Below are positions 24,598-33,968 of a stretch of 64,000 nt of DNA, piece after piece. The DNA is from Dolichospermum compactum NIES-806. Lineage in GTDB: Bacteria; Cyanobacteriota; Cyanobacteriia; Cyanobacteriales; Nostocaceae. A program made the translations under genes and the position numbers. Numbering within the stretch: the first letter of the stretch is position 1; the number at the start of each line of letters is the position of its first letter. The notes beneath the pieces were generated by a model. That model saw only the letters and a program-made list of their open reading frames with translations, was not told where the DNA came from and searched no databases. The stretch lies in NCBI RefSeq assembly GCF_002368115.1, contig NZ_AP018316.1, forward strand, positions 399,102-463,101, given 5' to 3'.

Positions 24598-24792
24598 GAT
24601 GTTGTTATTTCTGATAATGTCAGGTATTAAATATATTATTTTAGCTATAATGTTAGGTTTTTATATAGCTGACCACTGAATTACCTGTTAATGTTATACT
24701 TACCAGTGACTCACCTGTAACTACTGTAATTCATTATTAGTCAATCAGACTAATAAGAACGATAATTTAGGAGTAGTGAATCATGGTGAGAT

Positions 24793-24960
24793 ATGCCTTC
24801 CAAAAAACCGCAAATGACAATTCGCATAGAAAAAGATGAATATAAATACTTAGAGGATTGGGCTACTAGAAAGTTTCTCAGTGTTCCGCAATTAGCTAAG
24901 GTGATTGTCAAGAGAGCGATCGCCCAAAATAAAAAATCTCAACAAGTAGAATCACCATGA
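24793..24960 (+). CDS. Small ribbon-helix-helix-like protein
   Basis: 55 residues: MPSKKPQMTIRIEKDEYKYL then EDWATRKFLSVPQLAKVIV; the N-terminal strand followed by two helices fits a CopG/Arc-type DNA-binding fold. Divergent from the ImmA/IrrE gene and overlapping the next small gene (ATGA). Contains a HIP1 octamer in the coding region. Confidence 0.6.
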   Translation: MPSKKPQMTIRIEKDEYKYLEDWATRKFLSVPQLAKVIVKRAIAQNKKSQQVESP

Positions 24961-25115
24961 CAGATAAAGAAAAAATTTCCAGACACGCAGCTACAGATAG
25001 AGATAAATGTCAGGAAATAGCTGATAAATACGGATGGGAATTAATAATAAAATTCTCAAAGTTGATTTTGGGGCAACAGACCAGAGTTTTTACTAATTAC
25101 CAAATTATTTGCTAA
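24957..25115 (+). CDS. Small hypothetical protein
   Basis: 52 residues (MTDKEKISRHAATDRDKCQE, IADKYGWELI), starting in the ATGA overlap with the previous gene. The coupling supports a real gene, yet the C-terminal part looks short and may be truncated. Not recognised. Confidence 0.45.
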   Translation: MTDKEKISRHAATDRDKCQEIADKYGWELIIKFSKLILGQQTRVFTNYQIIC

Positions 25116-25161
25116 TATTTTTCAGAAGATAATATTGAAATTAAGGTAACTTTGTACCACT

Positions 25162-26154
25162 ATGTTAATATCAGCAATTGATACTAAAGATGTAAAGGCT
25201 ATGCAAGCGGTACGGGAAGGGGTGGTGGTGGGCGATCGCTCTCCTTCGGGACTTATCCGTATTTCTGGCGATGATATGCTTCGCTTTTTACACAATCAAA
25301 GCACTAATAATTTTCAATCGCTCAAACCCGGTCAGGGCTGCGATACTGTGATGGTGACATCTACAGCCCGCACGATAGATTTAGTTACTGCTTATGTATT
25401 AAATGATGCTGTTTTATTGTTGGTTTCCCCTAACCGTCGTCAGGAACTGATGAAATGGTTAGATCGGTATATCTTCCCTGCTGATCAGGTTAAATTAACT
25501 GATGTTACCGAAGAAACAGGGATATTAAGCCTCATTGGACCCCAAAGTCATGGTATTGTTGAAAAATTGGGCGCTGGTGATTTAATTGGTCAAGCAGATG
25601 GTAATCACATTTTAGTTGATGGGGTGATAGTTGCAGTGGGTAGCGGCTTGGCTGCACCCGGATATACACTGGTTTTACCCCGCGCGGAAAAACAAACATG
25701 GTGGGAGAAAATACGGTCATTGAGGGCTGAGGAATTGAGCGATCGCGCTTGGGAAATGTTACGAATATTACAAGGTCGTCCCGCTCCCGACTCAGAACTC
25801 ACAGATGATTATAATCCCCTGGAAGTTGGCTTATGGCACACAGTTTCCTTTAATAAAGGTTGTTATATCGGTCAAGAAACCATTGCCAGACTCAATACAT
25901 ACAAAGGTGTAAAACAATACCTGTGGGGAATTCATCTCAGTGCTGCGGCTGCACCAGGAACAGTCATCACCATTGGCGAAGAAAAAGTAGGTAAACTTAC
26001 TAGCTATACAACCACTCCTGATGGTCATTTTGGACTAGGTTACATCAGGAGTAAAGCTGGTGGAGTTGGCTTAAAAGTGCGAGTTGGAGAAGCAGCAGGA
26101 GAAATAATGGCTATTCCGTTTGTCTCCCACGAATATCCATCAAGTAATGTCTAA
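25162..26154 (+). CDS. Folate-binding YgfZ-family protein
   Basis: 330 residues with a GcvT-like fold and the YgfZ signature NKGCYIGQETIARLNTYKG near residue 233. YgfZ/IBA57 proteins help assemble or repair Fe-S clusters, especially of radical-SAM enzymes, in a folate-dependent way. A purine-rich AAGGTAAC precedes the ATG at 25162. Intact. Confidence 0.9.
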   Translation: MLISAIDTKDVKAMQAVREGVVVGDRSPSGLIRISGDDMLRFLHNQSTNNFQSLKPGQGCDTVMVTSTARTIDLVTAYVLNDAVLLLVSPNRRQELMKWLDRYIFPADQVKLTDVTEETGILSLIGPQSHGIVEKLGAGDLIGQADGNHILVDGVIVAVGSGLAAPGYTLVLPRAEKQTWWEKIRSLRAEELSDRAWEMLRILQGRPAPDSELTDDYNPLEVGLWHTVSFNKGCYIGQETIARLNTYKGVKQYLWGIHLSAAAAPGTVITIGEEKVGKLTSYTTTPDGHFGLGYIRSKAGGVGLKVRVGEAAGEIMAIPFVSHEYPSSNV

Positions 26155-26161
26155 TTATCCA

Positions 26162-26752
26162 TTACCCATTTCCTCTACCTGGACACAATTCATCTATCCA
26201 AGACGGTAAAATATTGTTATGAGTAGATGAAATCCGGGTAATATTTGGGGTGGGAAATCCTGTAGTTATCAATCGTTTATCTATTTGTTCCCTTCCCAAT
26301 CCTCCAGGTAGCTTGACTGAAGAATGATGATGAATCGGTGTAGCAACAGCAATCACAGAAATGCCTGTAGTCATTTTCAATAACACCTGTTTGTGTTCTT
26401 TGGGTACAGGTGAATCTGTCAAGGCTATATGAGCCGGAGAGGTACTAACAATCTCATTTTTTGCAGTAGAATGCTGGGATTTTAATAAGTTTAATTCCTG
26501 TTCAGGATTGAAGTGCAAACACAAAGCCGCAATTATCTGATCAGGATCATTGTTTAAATCCGAAATGAAAGGGAGAATTTTTTTTAACTCTGGTTCTAAA
26601 GTAGATAAAGTCGCTAGAATGTAACCAGAAGAAGGTCGGCGAATACCATAATAATCTTTCCAGATTCGTACTTTCACTAACCAAGAACGATTTTGTTCGT
26701 AATAAATTAGCCACTTCTTTTTTAATGATTGACGTAAATGCTGAATATCCAT
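26162..26752 (-). CDS. DUF5331-like cyanobacterial protein
   Basis: 196 residues; the first 60 (LRQSLKKKWLIYYEQNRSWL, GIRRPSSGYILATLSTLEP) look like the DUF5331 domain known only from cyanobacteria. The rest is low-complexity with PIHHHSSVKLPGGLGR. Convergent with the ygfZ-like gene. Function unknown. Confidence 0.65.
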   Translation of the reverse strand: MDIQHLRQSLKKKWLIYYEQNRSWLVKVRIWKDYYGIRRPSSGYILATLSTLEPELKKILPFISDLNNDPDQIIAALCLHFNPEQELNLLKSQHSTAKNEIVSTSPAHIALTDSPVPKEHKQVLLKMTTGISVIAVATPIHHHSSVKLPGGLGREQIDKRLITTGFPTPNITRISSTHNNILPSWIDELCPGRGNG

Positions 26753-26809
26753 TCATTCCCTCACTTCTTACTGTACCCAATTACAGCATTTATATATTTT
26801 CAGTGATCT

Positions 26810-27139
26810 TTATCCCTGGGGATGAAACCGATAATAAAGCATTTTCTTCACTCTTTGACCACCTAATAAATGTTGTTCTACCAATCTGGGTACTTCTTGG
26901 GGTAAAACCCGACAATACCAAACCATTTCGGGTACAACTAGCACCATTGGACCATTACCACATTGACCTAAACAGCCACTAGATGTAACTGTCACATTAG
27001 GTAGAGGAAAAGCTTTTAAATCCGCTAAAACTTCCGTTGCACCCTGTTTTCTACAAGTACGATGTTGACATACTTTTACACAAATAGGAAGAGGTTGTTC
27101 CTGTATTTGGATATTTGATATTAATTCATTCATCGCCAT
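26810..27139 (-). CDS. Thioredoxin-like [2Fe-2S] ferredoxin
   Basis: About 109 residues from ATG 27139. Cluster ligands: CVKVCQHRTCRKQGA early and SSGCLGQCGNGPMV in the middle, the pattern of the thioredoxin-fold 2Fe-2S family. Probable electron carrier in the cytoplasm. An upstream ATG at 27157 is possible but overlaps the tail of a vapC remnant. Confidence 0.85.
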   Translation of the reverse strand: MAMNELISNIQIQEQPLPICVKVCQHRTCRKQGATEVLADLKAFPLPNVTVTSSGCLGQCGNGPMVLVVPEMVWYCRVLPQEVPRLVEQHLLGGQRVKKMLYYRFHPQG

Positions 27140-27144
27140 TTTGA

Positions 27145-27343
27145 CTATAAACGCCAATTCTCTAGTATTAGTGAATAACCCAAATCTTGAATTCTTTTAT
27201 AATGAGATAAATTACCTGTAACTAAGGTAAGATTATGACTAATAGCAATAGCAACAATCATGCAATCAGGATAACCAATCCTCTTTCCTGTTATTTCTAA
27301 ATCAGCATAAATTTTTCTGGCTAATACAGAAGCTGTTAAATCA
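27145..27343 (-). pseudogene. VapC-type PIN toxin, C-terminal remnant
   Basis: Minus strand: ASVLARKIYADLEITGKRIG, YPDCMIVAIAISHNLTLVTG, NLSHYKRIQDLGYSLILENW-R-L-stop. These are the last two PIN motifs (D in YPDCMIVAIA, N in TGNLSHY). The N-terminal half is missing; the sequence is cut by a GCGAAGCGCTCCGTAGGAAT dispersed repeat. Confidence 0.8.
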
Positions 27344-27371
27344 AGCGAAGCGCTCCGTAGGAATCGCTATC
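27343..27371. repeat. Small dispersed repeat (GCGATAGCGAAGCGCTCC type)
   Basis: AAGCGAAGCGCTCCGTAGGA ATCGCTATC. The same motif appears at 28103-28134, 47523-47552 and, extended, 48259-48315, with partial copies near 21634 and 39222. Palindromic, HIP-like ends. Confidence 0.75.
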
Positions 27372-28048
27372 TGACTATTTTAGCCCTATAATGGTAATCT
27401 TGGTGTATTACAAAATGAAGTGCGGAATGTGGGTTTAATTAAAGAAATTAATGAGTTATAGCAAATTGCAGATTAATGAGGTAAATGATCTAAATTCAAA
27501 GCCAGACAGCAAGCCAGTTTTACCCCTGACTCCTGCTGTATAAGTATTCATATTTCTATCTCATTTTGTCTAAAATCAGTACGCAAGCAAAATTAATTAT
27601 ATAAAAAATTTAGATTTAATGTAGGGGTAGCGCCCCCGTGCCTACCCTCGTATTTGGTGCAACCACAGGAGGTTAGACCCCTACAAAATTGATTGGTTTA
27701 GGAATTTTAAAATGTTCAATTAATTTTGTACAGGTATATATACTAATTTTACGAAAACTGTCATCTGTTAACCATCTGACTTTCTATTCTGGCATATTAT
27801 CTCTAAATGTTCGTTTCTGTCAAAAATTTAGAATTGATTTGTCATTTGTAATGCAATAACTTGACTAAATTACAAAAAAGGGAACAGGGAAGATAAAAGA
27901 AAAATGTTCTTTATCCTTTATTCTGAACTCCTGACTCCTGAATTCTTACGAGTGTAGAAACTACATTTTGAGATTTTCCAGGATTTCGTTTTCTACCTGA
28001 TATTTTTTATTAACTAATTTTGAAACAGCACTGAAAAGGTATGCAGTT
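27344..28048. other. Gene-poor region upstream of devB
   Basis: Begins with a small dispersed repeat (27343-27371), then a possible short coding tail (NGNLGVLQNEVRNVGLIKEI, ending 27463), a GTAGGGGTAGCGCCCCCGTG hairpin repeat (27621-27684) and an AT-rich leader. Promoter elements for devB probably lie in the last 200 bp but none is identified. Confidence 0.5.
27621..27684. repeat. GTAGGGGTAGCGCCCCC hairpin repeat
   Basis: GTAGGGGTAGCGCCCCCGTG CCTACCC followed by GACCCCTAC at the far end. Reverse-oriented relatives occur twice at 59825-59925. Common palindromic repeat of this genome. Confidence 0.7.
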
Positions 28049-29266
28049 GTGCAAAACCACAAGCTAAAAGGTTCATTATCTTCTCAGTTTATTCTCCGAT
28101 TAGCGATAGCGAAGCGCTCCGCAGGAATCGCTATTGCCATTCTGGCATCTTTATCTGTGGCTAGTATTAGTGTGTTTATTGTCCTCAAATTTCGGGATAT
28201 AGATCATCAAAAATCAGCCAGTCCTGTGGTAGCCCTACCAGAGATAAAAACCGTCACAGCACTGGGTAGAATTGAACCAGAAGGGGAAGTGATTAAATTA
28301 TCAGCAGCGATATCTGGAGAAGGAAGTCGAGTTGAGAAGATATTAGTCAAAGAGGGGGATATGGTAAAAATAGGACAGGTAATTGCTATTTTAGATAATA
28401 GCGATCGCTTACAGGCAGAATTAACTGAAGCCACAGCAGAAGTAAACATAATTAAAGCTAAAATTGCCCAAATTCAAGCAGGTGCTAAACCTGGAGAAAT
28501 TACCGCCCAAAAAGCCATCATTGACAGATTAGCAGCCGAAAGTCAAGGTGATATTGATACTCAAAAAGCAACTTTAGAAAAATTACAAGCAGAATTACTC
28601 AATGCTGAAGCTGAAAATAACCGTTATCAGGAATTATATACAGAAGGAGCAATTTCTGCTTCTCAAAGAGATAGTAAAAACTTGAATGTACAAACTGCTA
28701 AAAAAAATCTTCAAGCAGCACAGTCACAGTTAAAAAAGCTGGAATTAAGTAGTCAACAAAAAATAAAAGAAGCTGCCGCAACCCTCAACCAAATTTCTGA
28801 AGTTAGGAAAGTAGATGTAGAAGCAGCAATAGCTGAATTAAATCGAGCAGATGCAGTAGTGAAAAAAGCCACCATCAATCTTCAAAAAGCTTATGTAAAA
28901 TCTCCTCAAAATGGACAAATATTTGAAATCTACACTCACCCAGGAGAATTAATTTCTAGTAATGGCATTGCTGACATTGGTAAAACCAGTCAGATGTATG
29001 TAGTTGCTGAAGTTTACGAAAGTGATATTACAAAAATTATCCAAGGAAACCAGGTACGGATAGTTAGCGATACCTTTTCTCAAGAATTACAAGGAAAAGT
29101 AGAACGCATCGGTTTACAAGTAAGAAAACAAAACCTCACCAATACAGATCCTTCCAGCAATATTGACAACAGAATCGTAAAAGTTCACATCCGACTCAAT
29201 AAAGCCTCTAGTCACCAAGCAGCCAAATTTACCAATATGCAAGTTAAGGCAATTATTAGTCTTTAG
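28049..29266 (+). CDS. devB: DevB-like membrane fusion protein (HlyD family)
   Basis: 405 residues from GTG 28049. One N-terminal transmembrane helix (about residues 26-49), lipoyl/barrel halves around IEPEGEVIKLSAAISGEGS and a long coiled coil with heptads (residues 110-270). DevB-type proteins form the periplasmic part of DevBCA exporters that move heterocyst glycolipids with TolC. A 32-bp dispersed repeat (28103-28134) sits inside the coding region and encodes AIAKRSAGIAI just before the helix. devC follows; no devA is present. Confidence 0.85.
   Translation: MQNHKLKGSLSSQFILRLAIAKRSAGIAIAILASLSVASISVFIVLKFRDIDHQKSASPVVALPEIKTVTALGRIEPEGEVIKLSAAISGEGSRVEKILVKEGDMVKIGQVIAILDNSDRLQAELTEATAEVNIIKAKIAQIQAGAKPGEITAQKAIIDRLAAESQGDIDTQKATLEKLQAELLNAEAENNRYQELYTEGAISASQRDSKNLNVQTAKKNLQAAQSQLKKLELSSQQKIKEAAATLNQISEVRKVDVEAAIAELNRADAVVKKATINLQKAYVKSPQNGQIFEIYTHPGELISSNGIADIGKTSQMYVVAEVYESDITKIIQGNQVRIVSDTFSQELQGKVERIGLQVRKQNLTNTDPSSNIDNRIVKVHIRLNKASSHQAAKFTNMQVKAIISL
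28103..28134. repeat. Small dispersed repeat inside devB
   Basis: GCGATAGCGAAGCGCTCCGC AGGAATCGCTAT, near-identical to the intergenic copy at 27343-27371, but here translated in frame as part of the N-terminus. Confidence 0.85.
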
Positions 29267-29316
29267 TCAGTTATCAGTTGTCAGTTGTCAGTTGTTAGTT
29301 GTCAATTATCATTTCT

Positions 29317-30492
29317 ATGATTAGTATTTTTCAAAAATTGTGCCGACGAACTCCTTTGGGTTGGTTACAACTTACCCATGAAAAAAGCCGTTTATTTGTA
29401 GCAGTATCTGGTATTGCTTTTGCCGATGTTCTCATGTTTATGCAGTCAGGTTTTCAAACTGCTTTATATGATAGTAATACTAGATTACATCGGAGTTTAC
29501 AAGCTGATATTATTCTCATTAGTCCCCAAGCCCGTAGCTTACAAAGTATGTCTATTTTTTCTCGTAGACGACTCTATCAAGCAATGGATGTACCAGGGGT
29601 GAAATCGGCTGAAGCTATGTATTGTAACCATATTATTTGGAAGAATCCCCAAACACGATTAGAAACAGGAGTGTTAATTATTGGCATTAATCCAGATCAA
29701 CCAGCTTTTGACTTACCAGAAATTAATCAACAATTACAAAAAATTAAATTACCAAATACAGTTTTATTTGATCGGGCAGCCAGAGGAGAATATCAGCAAG
29801 CAATTCAGCAAATTCAACAAGGTAAAACTGTTACAACTGAAATTAATGGTAATACAATTACTATTGGTGGCTTATTTAAACTTGGTGCTTCCTTTGCGGC
29901 AGATGGTAGCTTAATTACCAGTGCAAATAACTTCTCCCAAATCTTTGCCAGACAACCTACAAGTAGTGTGAGTATCGGTTTAGTTAAAATCAAACCAGGC
30001 TATAAACTTGATCAAGTTGTTGCCCAATTAAAGGCTTATTTAAAAGATGATGTTAAGGTTCTTACTCATCAGGAATTTATCGAATTTGAAAATAATTTTT
30101 GGAGTAGTAATTCCCCCATTGGGTTTATTTTCAACCTCGGTGTATCAATGGGATTCGCAGTTGGGGTAATTATTGTTTATCAAGTTCTTTCCACCGATGT
30201 TAATGCCCATTTACGAGAATATGCAACTTTCAAAGCCATAGGATATCGTCATAATTATTTACTAACTATAGTTTTTGAAGAAGCTTTAATTTTAGCAGCT
30301 TTGGGATTTTTTCCAGGGTTAGCTGTATCTTTAGGACTTTACCAACTAACCAGAACAGCGACAAACTTGCCCATGTATATGACGATAATTCGTGGTGTAC
30401 AAGTCCTCTTTTTAACTATAATTATGTGTGCTATTTCTGGAGCAATTGCTACTAGCAAACTCCAATCTGCTGATCCTGCGGATATGTTTTAA
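29317..30492 (+). CDS. devC: DevC-like ABC transporter permease
   Basis: 391 residues from ATG 29317 (MISIFQKLCRRTPLGWLQL). Four hydrophobic segments: one after residue 25, and three near the C-terminus (SPIGFIFNLGVSMGFAVGVI, EEALILAALGFFPGLAVSLG, VLFLTIIMCAISGAIA) with a large periplasmic loop, the MacB/DevC arrangement. An ATPase partner (devA) is expected downstream but the next 1.2 kb are an IS and a MITE. Heptamer repeats fill the gap to devB. Confidence 0.88.
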   Translation: MISIFQKLCRRTPLGWLQLTHEKSRLFVAVSGIAFADVLMFMQSGFQTALYDSNTRLHRSLQADIILISPQARSLQSMSIFSRRRLYQAMDVPGVKSAEAMYCNHIIWKNPQTRLETGVLIIGINPDQPAFDLPEINQQLQKIKLPNTVLFDRAARGEYQQAIQQIQQGKTVTTEINGNTITIGGLFKLGASFAADGSLITSANNFSQIFARQPTSSVSIGLVKIKPGYKLDQVVAQLKAYLKDDVKVLTHQEFIEFENNFWSSNSPIGFIFNLGVSMGFAVGVIIVYQVLSTDVNAHLREYATFKAIGYRHNYLLTIVFEEALILAALGFFPGLAVSLGLYQLTRTATNLPMYMTIIRGVQVLFLTIIMCAISGAIATSKLQSADPADMF

Positions 30493-30670
30493 GAAGTATA
30501 TATATAAGTAGCTGAGGGGGTGACATAAACCTTTGAAATAAATTCGAAAATTCCATCTCTCAAACTTTTACTCTTTGCGCCTCTGCGTGAAATAAAATCA
30601 TACTTTTACTCAGCAACACCGATTATTGGTACAAAATCGGTAATTCTAATAACTAAATAATTGGACAAAA

Positions 30671-31748
30671 ATAGACCTCTTGCATAATTACTTTTATGTT
30701 ATGGTGGAGGTTCGGCTTTTTGGAACTGCTAAATTTAACTCGTAGTTATAAATTGCTGCTAGTAAGTTACAACGTAGACCATAACGACGACGGCGATTAC
30801 GATATCTATCACCAAAAATCTTAAAAATTTTCAGGCGGCGATTGATATGTTCAATACCGATTCTTTCCTTTGCTAAAACCCGATTATAGTCTTTTTCTAA
30901 GGTTGAAAGTTCTCTCTTTTTAGGTTTTTTTGGCGTGTAACTGTTGCTATGATACTGATTAATTCCTTGATAACCACTATCTTGTAAACTTTGTGTTTCG
31001 GGGTGAAAATGAACCCTACTAGCTTTAAATAAGGCAAAATCATGGCAGCGTCCTTTACCAAAAAAAGTACAAATAATTTCTCCTGTTTCTTGATTAATAA
31101 TCAATTGGCTTTTGAGTGTGTGACGTTTTTTATTGCCTGAGTAAAATTCCTGTTGTTTTCTTTTTGGACGTTCAATAGGCGTTTCGGTTACATCCATTAC
31201 CACTACTTCAGGTTGACTCAAACCACCTTTTAGCAAGGCTTTTTTCCCAGGCAGTCGAAACATTCCTGACTGCATTAGTTCTGATTCTACACGATGAACA
31301 ATACGACAAATAGTTGATTCTGATACTCCCCAACTAGTCGCAATATGAAAATAAGTTCGATATTCTCGCCAATATTCTAGGGTAACTAAAACTTGCTCCT
31401 CAATTATCAGTAAAGGTTTCGATACACTTGGGCTTTTTTTATTAATAGTTTGAAATTATTTTAGATTTTTAACCATTTTCTTAAAAGTCTTTCTTCTCAC
31501 TCCAAAGCGGCGTTTAAATGCTCTTGGTTTTAGTTGTTGTATGGATTTATAGTTCATCTTTTCATCACCTTAGATTCTGATCATGACAGAATTTAATTTT
31601 ATCTTTTTTTGGTGATGTTTTTTATGCCAGAAGTTCCGCGATTACAGATCTACAAATACCCCAGGTATCAATCTTTTTAGTTATCTCACCCCATTTAAGA
31701 TTAAAAACTCCCCATTTTAACACAAAATCAATTCTGCAAGAGGTCTAT
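30671..31748. mobile_element. IS5-like insertion sequence (ISL2-type)
   Basis: Inverted ends ATAGACCTCTTGCATAATT and ATAGACCTCTTGCAGAATT (last 19 bp of each side). The transposase on the minus strand carries an in-frame stop. It lies directly after devC. Confidence 0.8.
30694..31557 (-). pseudogene. IS5-family transposase with in-frame stop
   Basis: From ATG 31557 the frame reads MNYKSIQQLKPRAFKRRFGV to KMVKNLK and meets TAA at 31456-31458; the same frame continues with WREYRTYFHIATSWGVSEST then VVVMDVTETPIERPKRKQQE and HEINRR-like GIEHINRRLKIFKIFGDRYR. A DDE core is complete apart from the early stop; reinitiation at a later ATG could give an N-terminally short protein. Confidence 0.75.
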
Positions 31749-31751
31749 TAT

Positions 31752-31954
31752 ATAGGACTTACGCACGCTCACTAATTTACCATGATATGAATGAACGAAA
31801 TTGCGTCGTTTTCGGCTTTGGGAATAACTTATTGAGTAGGGTGCGTCAGATAGAGGGAATCTGTTTTTTTGTCAAAATATCGTGTCTGACGCACCCTACA
31901 AGGGATAAAATTTACGTCACATATTTGGGGAATCTTGTCAATGCGTAAATCCTA
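31752..31954. mobile_element. 203-bp MITE, GGACTTACGCA family, copy 1
   Basis: Ends ATAGGACTTACGCA and TAGGATTTACGCAT (reverse complement), flanked by TTAT on both sides (31748-31751 and 31955-31958). Contains an inner inverted pair GTAGGGTGCGTCAGA / TCTGACGCACCCTAC. Relatives: 46165-46290 (in hicA), a single end at 34053, and the window edge at 63975. It begins at the last base of the IS5-like element. Confidence 0.85.
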
Positions 31955-32099
31955 TTATACTAAAAACGGTTCGCAGCCTTACCATTAAAATCTCTAAGAA
32001 TATTAATATACAAGGATTTTTGCCGAGGCAAAAGTCTAGCAATCATCGGTTTTCAGGATAACTTACTGTAAAATAGTCGCAAAAGTGAATACATAACTG

Positions 32100-32210
32100 A
32101 TGCAATTTAAACCGAAAATGAATCAACAAGAGTTTAATCGCATATTTGATAACCTTACAGAAAACCGTAAAAACTTATTGCAAAAAATACTTTCAGTCCC
32201 AGGAAATTAA
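32100..32210 (+). pseudogene. Short N-terminal fragment of a helix-rich regulator
   Basis: 36 codons: MQFKPKMNQQEFNRIFDNL, TENRKNLLQKILSV-PGN. It resembles the beginning of LuxR-type helix-turn-helix domains that precede NB-ARC/WD40 proteins in cyanobacteria, cut off by a stop before the recognition helix. It touches the tilS start. Could be a tiny real gene. Confidence 0.4.
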
Positions 32211-33221
32211 ATGAGCGATAATGAATCAAGCAAATTAACTGATGATATGTCCTGGACACCCCTCCACGCCCAAATACATCGTACCATCCGCGTCCGTCAT
32301 TTATTTGAGCGCGACAAAAATCTATTAGTCGCAGTATCCGGTGGACAAGACTCTTTATGCTTAATTAAATTATTATTAGACTTACAACCCAAATGGGAAT
32401 GGAACATAGCCATAGCCCATTGTGATCATTGTTGGCGTGAAGACTCTCAAGCTAATGCTCACCATGTTGAAAATTTAGCGAAAAGCTGGAACACACCCTT
32501 TTATTTAAAAACAGCCAACCAACCTATCAATACTGAAGCCACAGCCAGAAATTGGCGATATCAAGCCTTAACGAAAATCGCCCAATGTTATAACTATCAA
32601 TATATTATTACCGGACATACCGCCAGCGATCGCGCCGAAACCTTACTATACAATTTGATTCGTGGTACTGGCACAGACGGTTTACAAGCATTAACTTGGC
32701 AACGTCCACTCACCGAAAATATTACCCTAATCCGTCCACTCCTAGAAATCACCCGTTCCCAAACAGAACAATTTTGCCAAAAATTTCATCTCCCAATATG
32801 GGAAGACTCCACCAATCAAAACCTCAAACATCCCCGCAACCGCATTCGCCAACAACTAATTCCATATCTCAAAGAAAACTTCAACCCCCAAGTAGAAGCA
32901 AACCTAGCCCAAACAGCAGAACTCCTCCAAGCAGAGGTAGAATTTCTAGAACAAACAGCCCTTCAGTGGCGGCTAGAAGCCTCAGCAAAGGGTGATAAAG
33001 ATAATTTACAAATAAACAGGCGAATTTTACTAAAAGCACCCCTAGCAATACAACGTCGAGTCATGCGTCAGATCCTCCAAGAAATACTTCCCCATGCACC
33101 CAACTTTGAACACATTGAAAAACTCACAGCCCTAATCACAGCCCCCAATCGTTCCCAAACAGATCCTTTTCCTGGAGGTTCAACAGCCATAGTCCAAGGT
33201 GACTGGATTACCCTCAATTAA
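32211..33221 (+). CDS. tilS: tRNA(Ile)-lysidine synthase
   Basis: 336 residues; PP-loop SGGQDSLCLIKLLL near residue 43 binds ATP, followed by HCDHCWREDS and TGHTASDRAETLLYN. It modifies C34 of the CAU tRNA-Ile to lysidine, an essential function. The usual C-terminal domain is short as in many cyanobacteria. Confidence 0.93.
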   Translation: MSDNESSKLTDDMSWTPLHAQIHRTIRVRHLFERDKNLLVAVSGGQDSLCLIKLLLDLQPKWEWNIAIAHCDHCWREDSQANAHHVENLAKSWNTPFYLKTANQPINTEATARNWRYQALTKIAQCYNYQYIITGHTASDRAETLLYNLIRGTGTDGLQALTWQRPLTENITLIRPLLEITRSQTEQFCQKFHLPIWEDSTNQNLKHPRNRIRQQLIPYLKENFNPQVEANLAQTAELLQAEVEFLEQTALQWRLEASAKGDKDNLQINRRILLKAPLAIQRRVMRQILQEILPHAPNFEHIEKLTALITAPNRSQTDPFPGGSTAIVQGDWITLN

Positions 33222-33470
33222 CCTGAGTTCGGTGTTAGGAGTTCGGAGTTCAGAGTTATGATTTTTTCAACGAGATCATAAGGGTTTGAGACTCATATTT
33301 GGGGCAGTTTTCCAAAAATTATCTTATGTCTATGCCCGTGTCAGCACAAAAACCCAGTTGTTAGACCTTGACACACAAATAGATTTTTTAAGTAAAACTT
33401 ACCCAGGATGTCGAGTAGTTAAGAGGTTGTTTGAAAAGTATAAATGATTGTAAATGGGTAATTTTTTGTG

Positions 33471-33917
33471 CTAGAGAATCCTGTGCCTGTTGCAATTCAT
33501 TTTGGCGATCGCCAAAATGAATTGCAACAGTTCCTCTCCCTCCCTTTGCTGCTGATTAGCTGCATGACGTTGGATGTCCAACTTTTGCCAATGTAGATTC
33601 AAAGCATCCTGCTGTTTATTGGTAAACTCAAAAGCGTAATCCAGACTTTCCTGAGCTATATCAACAGGAGCAGATGTACTCGATAAAAGATTAAGCAAAT
33701 CACTTAATTTCTGACCGCGCTCATTATCTACAGATTGAGACTGTTTAACATTTAATCTAATCTCTTCTAAACAGTGCTGCTCAACGCGCAGATGTTCCCA
33801 AGCACCTTCTAAATCCCAGTGATTACGTTCAACTTCTGCCCGTAAACGCTCAACTTCCGTCCGAGACCTATTAATCAAGTGTTGTTGCGTATCTATCCAT
33901 TTAGAGTCATTCTCCAT
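33471..33917 (-). CDS. Coiled-coil protein of unknown function
   Basis: 149 residues from ATG 33917 (MENDSKWIDTQQHLINRSR). Almost entirely charged helix with heptad character (RSRTEVERLRAEVERNHWDL), no membrane segment. Located divergently upstream of the broken cheA; a link to it is conceivable. The C-terminal codons run through a perfect 44-bp palindrome (33486-33529), so the last about 15 residues may be foreign to the family. Confidence 0.6.
   Translation of the reverse strand: MENDSKWIDTQQHLINRSRTEVERLRAEVERNHWDLEGAWEHLRVEQHCLEEIRLNVKQSQSVDNERGQKLSDLLNLLSSTSAPVDIAQESLDYAFEFTNKQQDALNLHWQKLDIQRHAANQQQREGEELLQFILAIAKMNCNRHRIL
33486..33529. repeat. Perfect 44-bp palindrome centred on HIP1
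   Basis: Each arm is 22 bp; the centre is GGCGATCGCC and the arms read CTGTTGCAATTCATTTTGGC and its complement. It is inside the 3' end of the coiled-coil gene and would form a strong hairpin that could also act on transcription. Confidence 0.9.
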
Positions 33918-33968
33918 TTTTTGTACCTTCAGAAGTAAAAATCTTTGGCTGTCTGGCTTTTGACCCAA

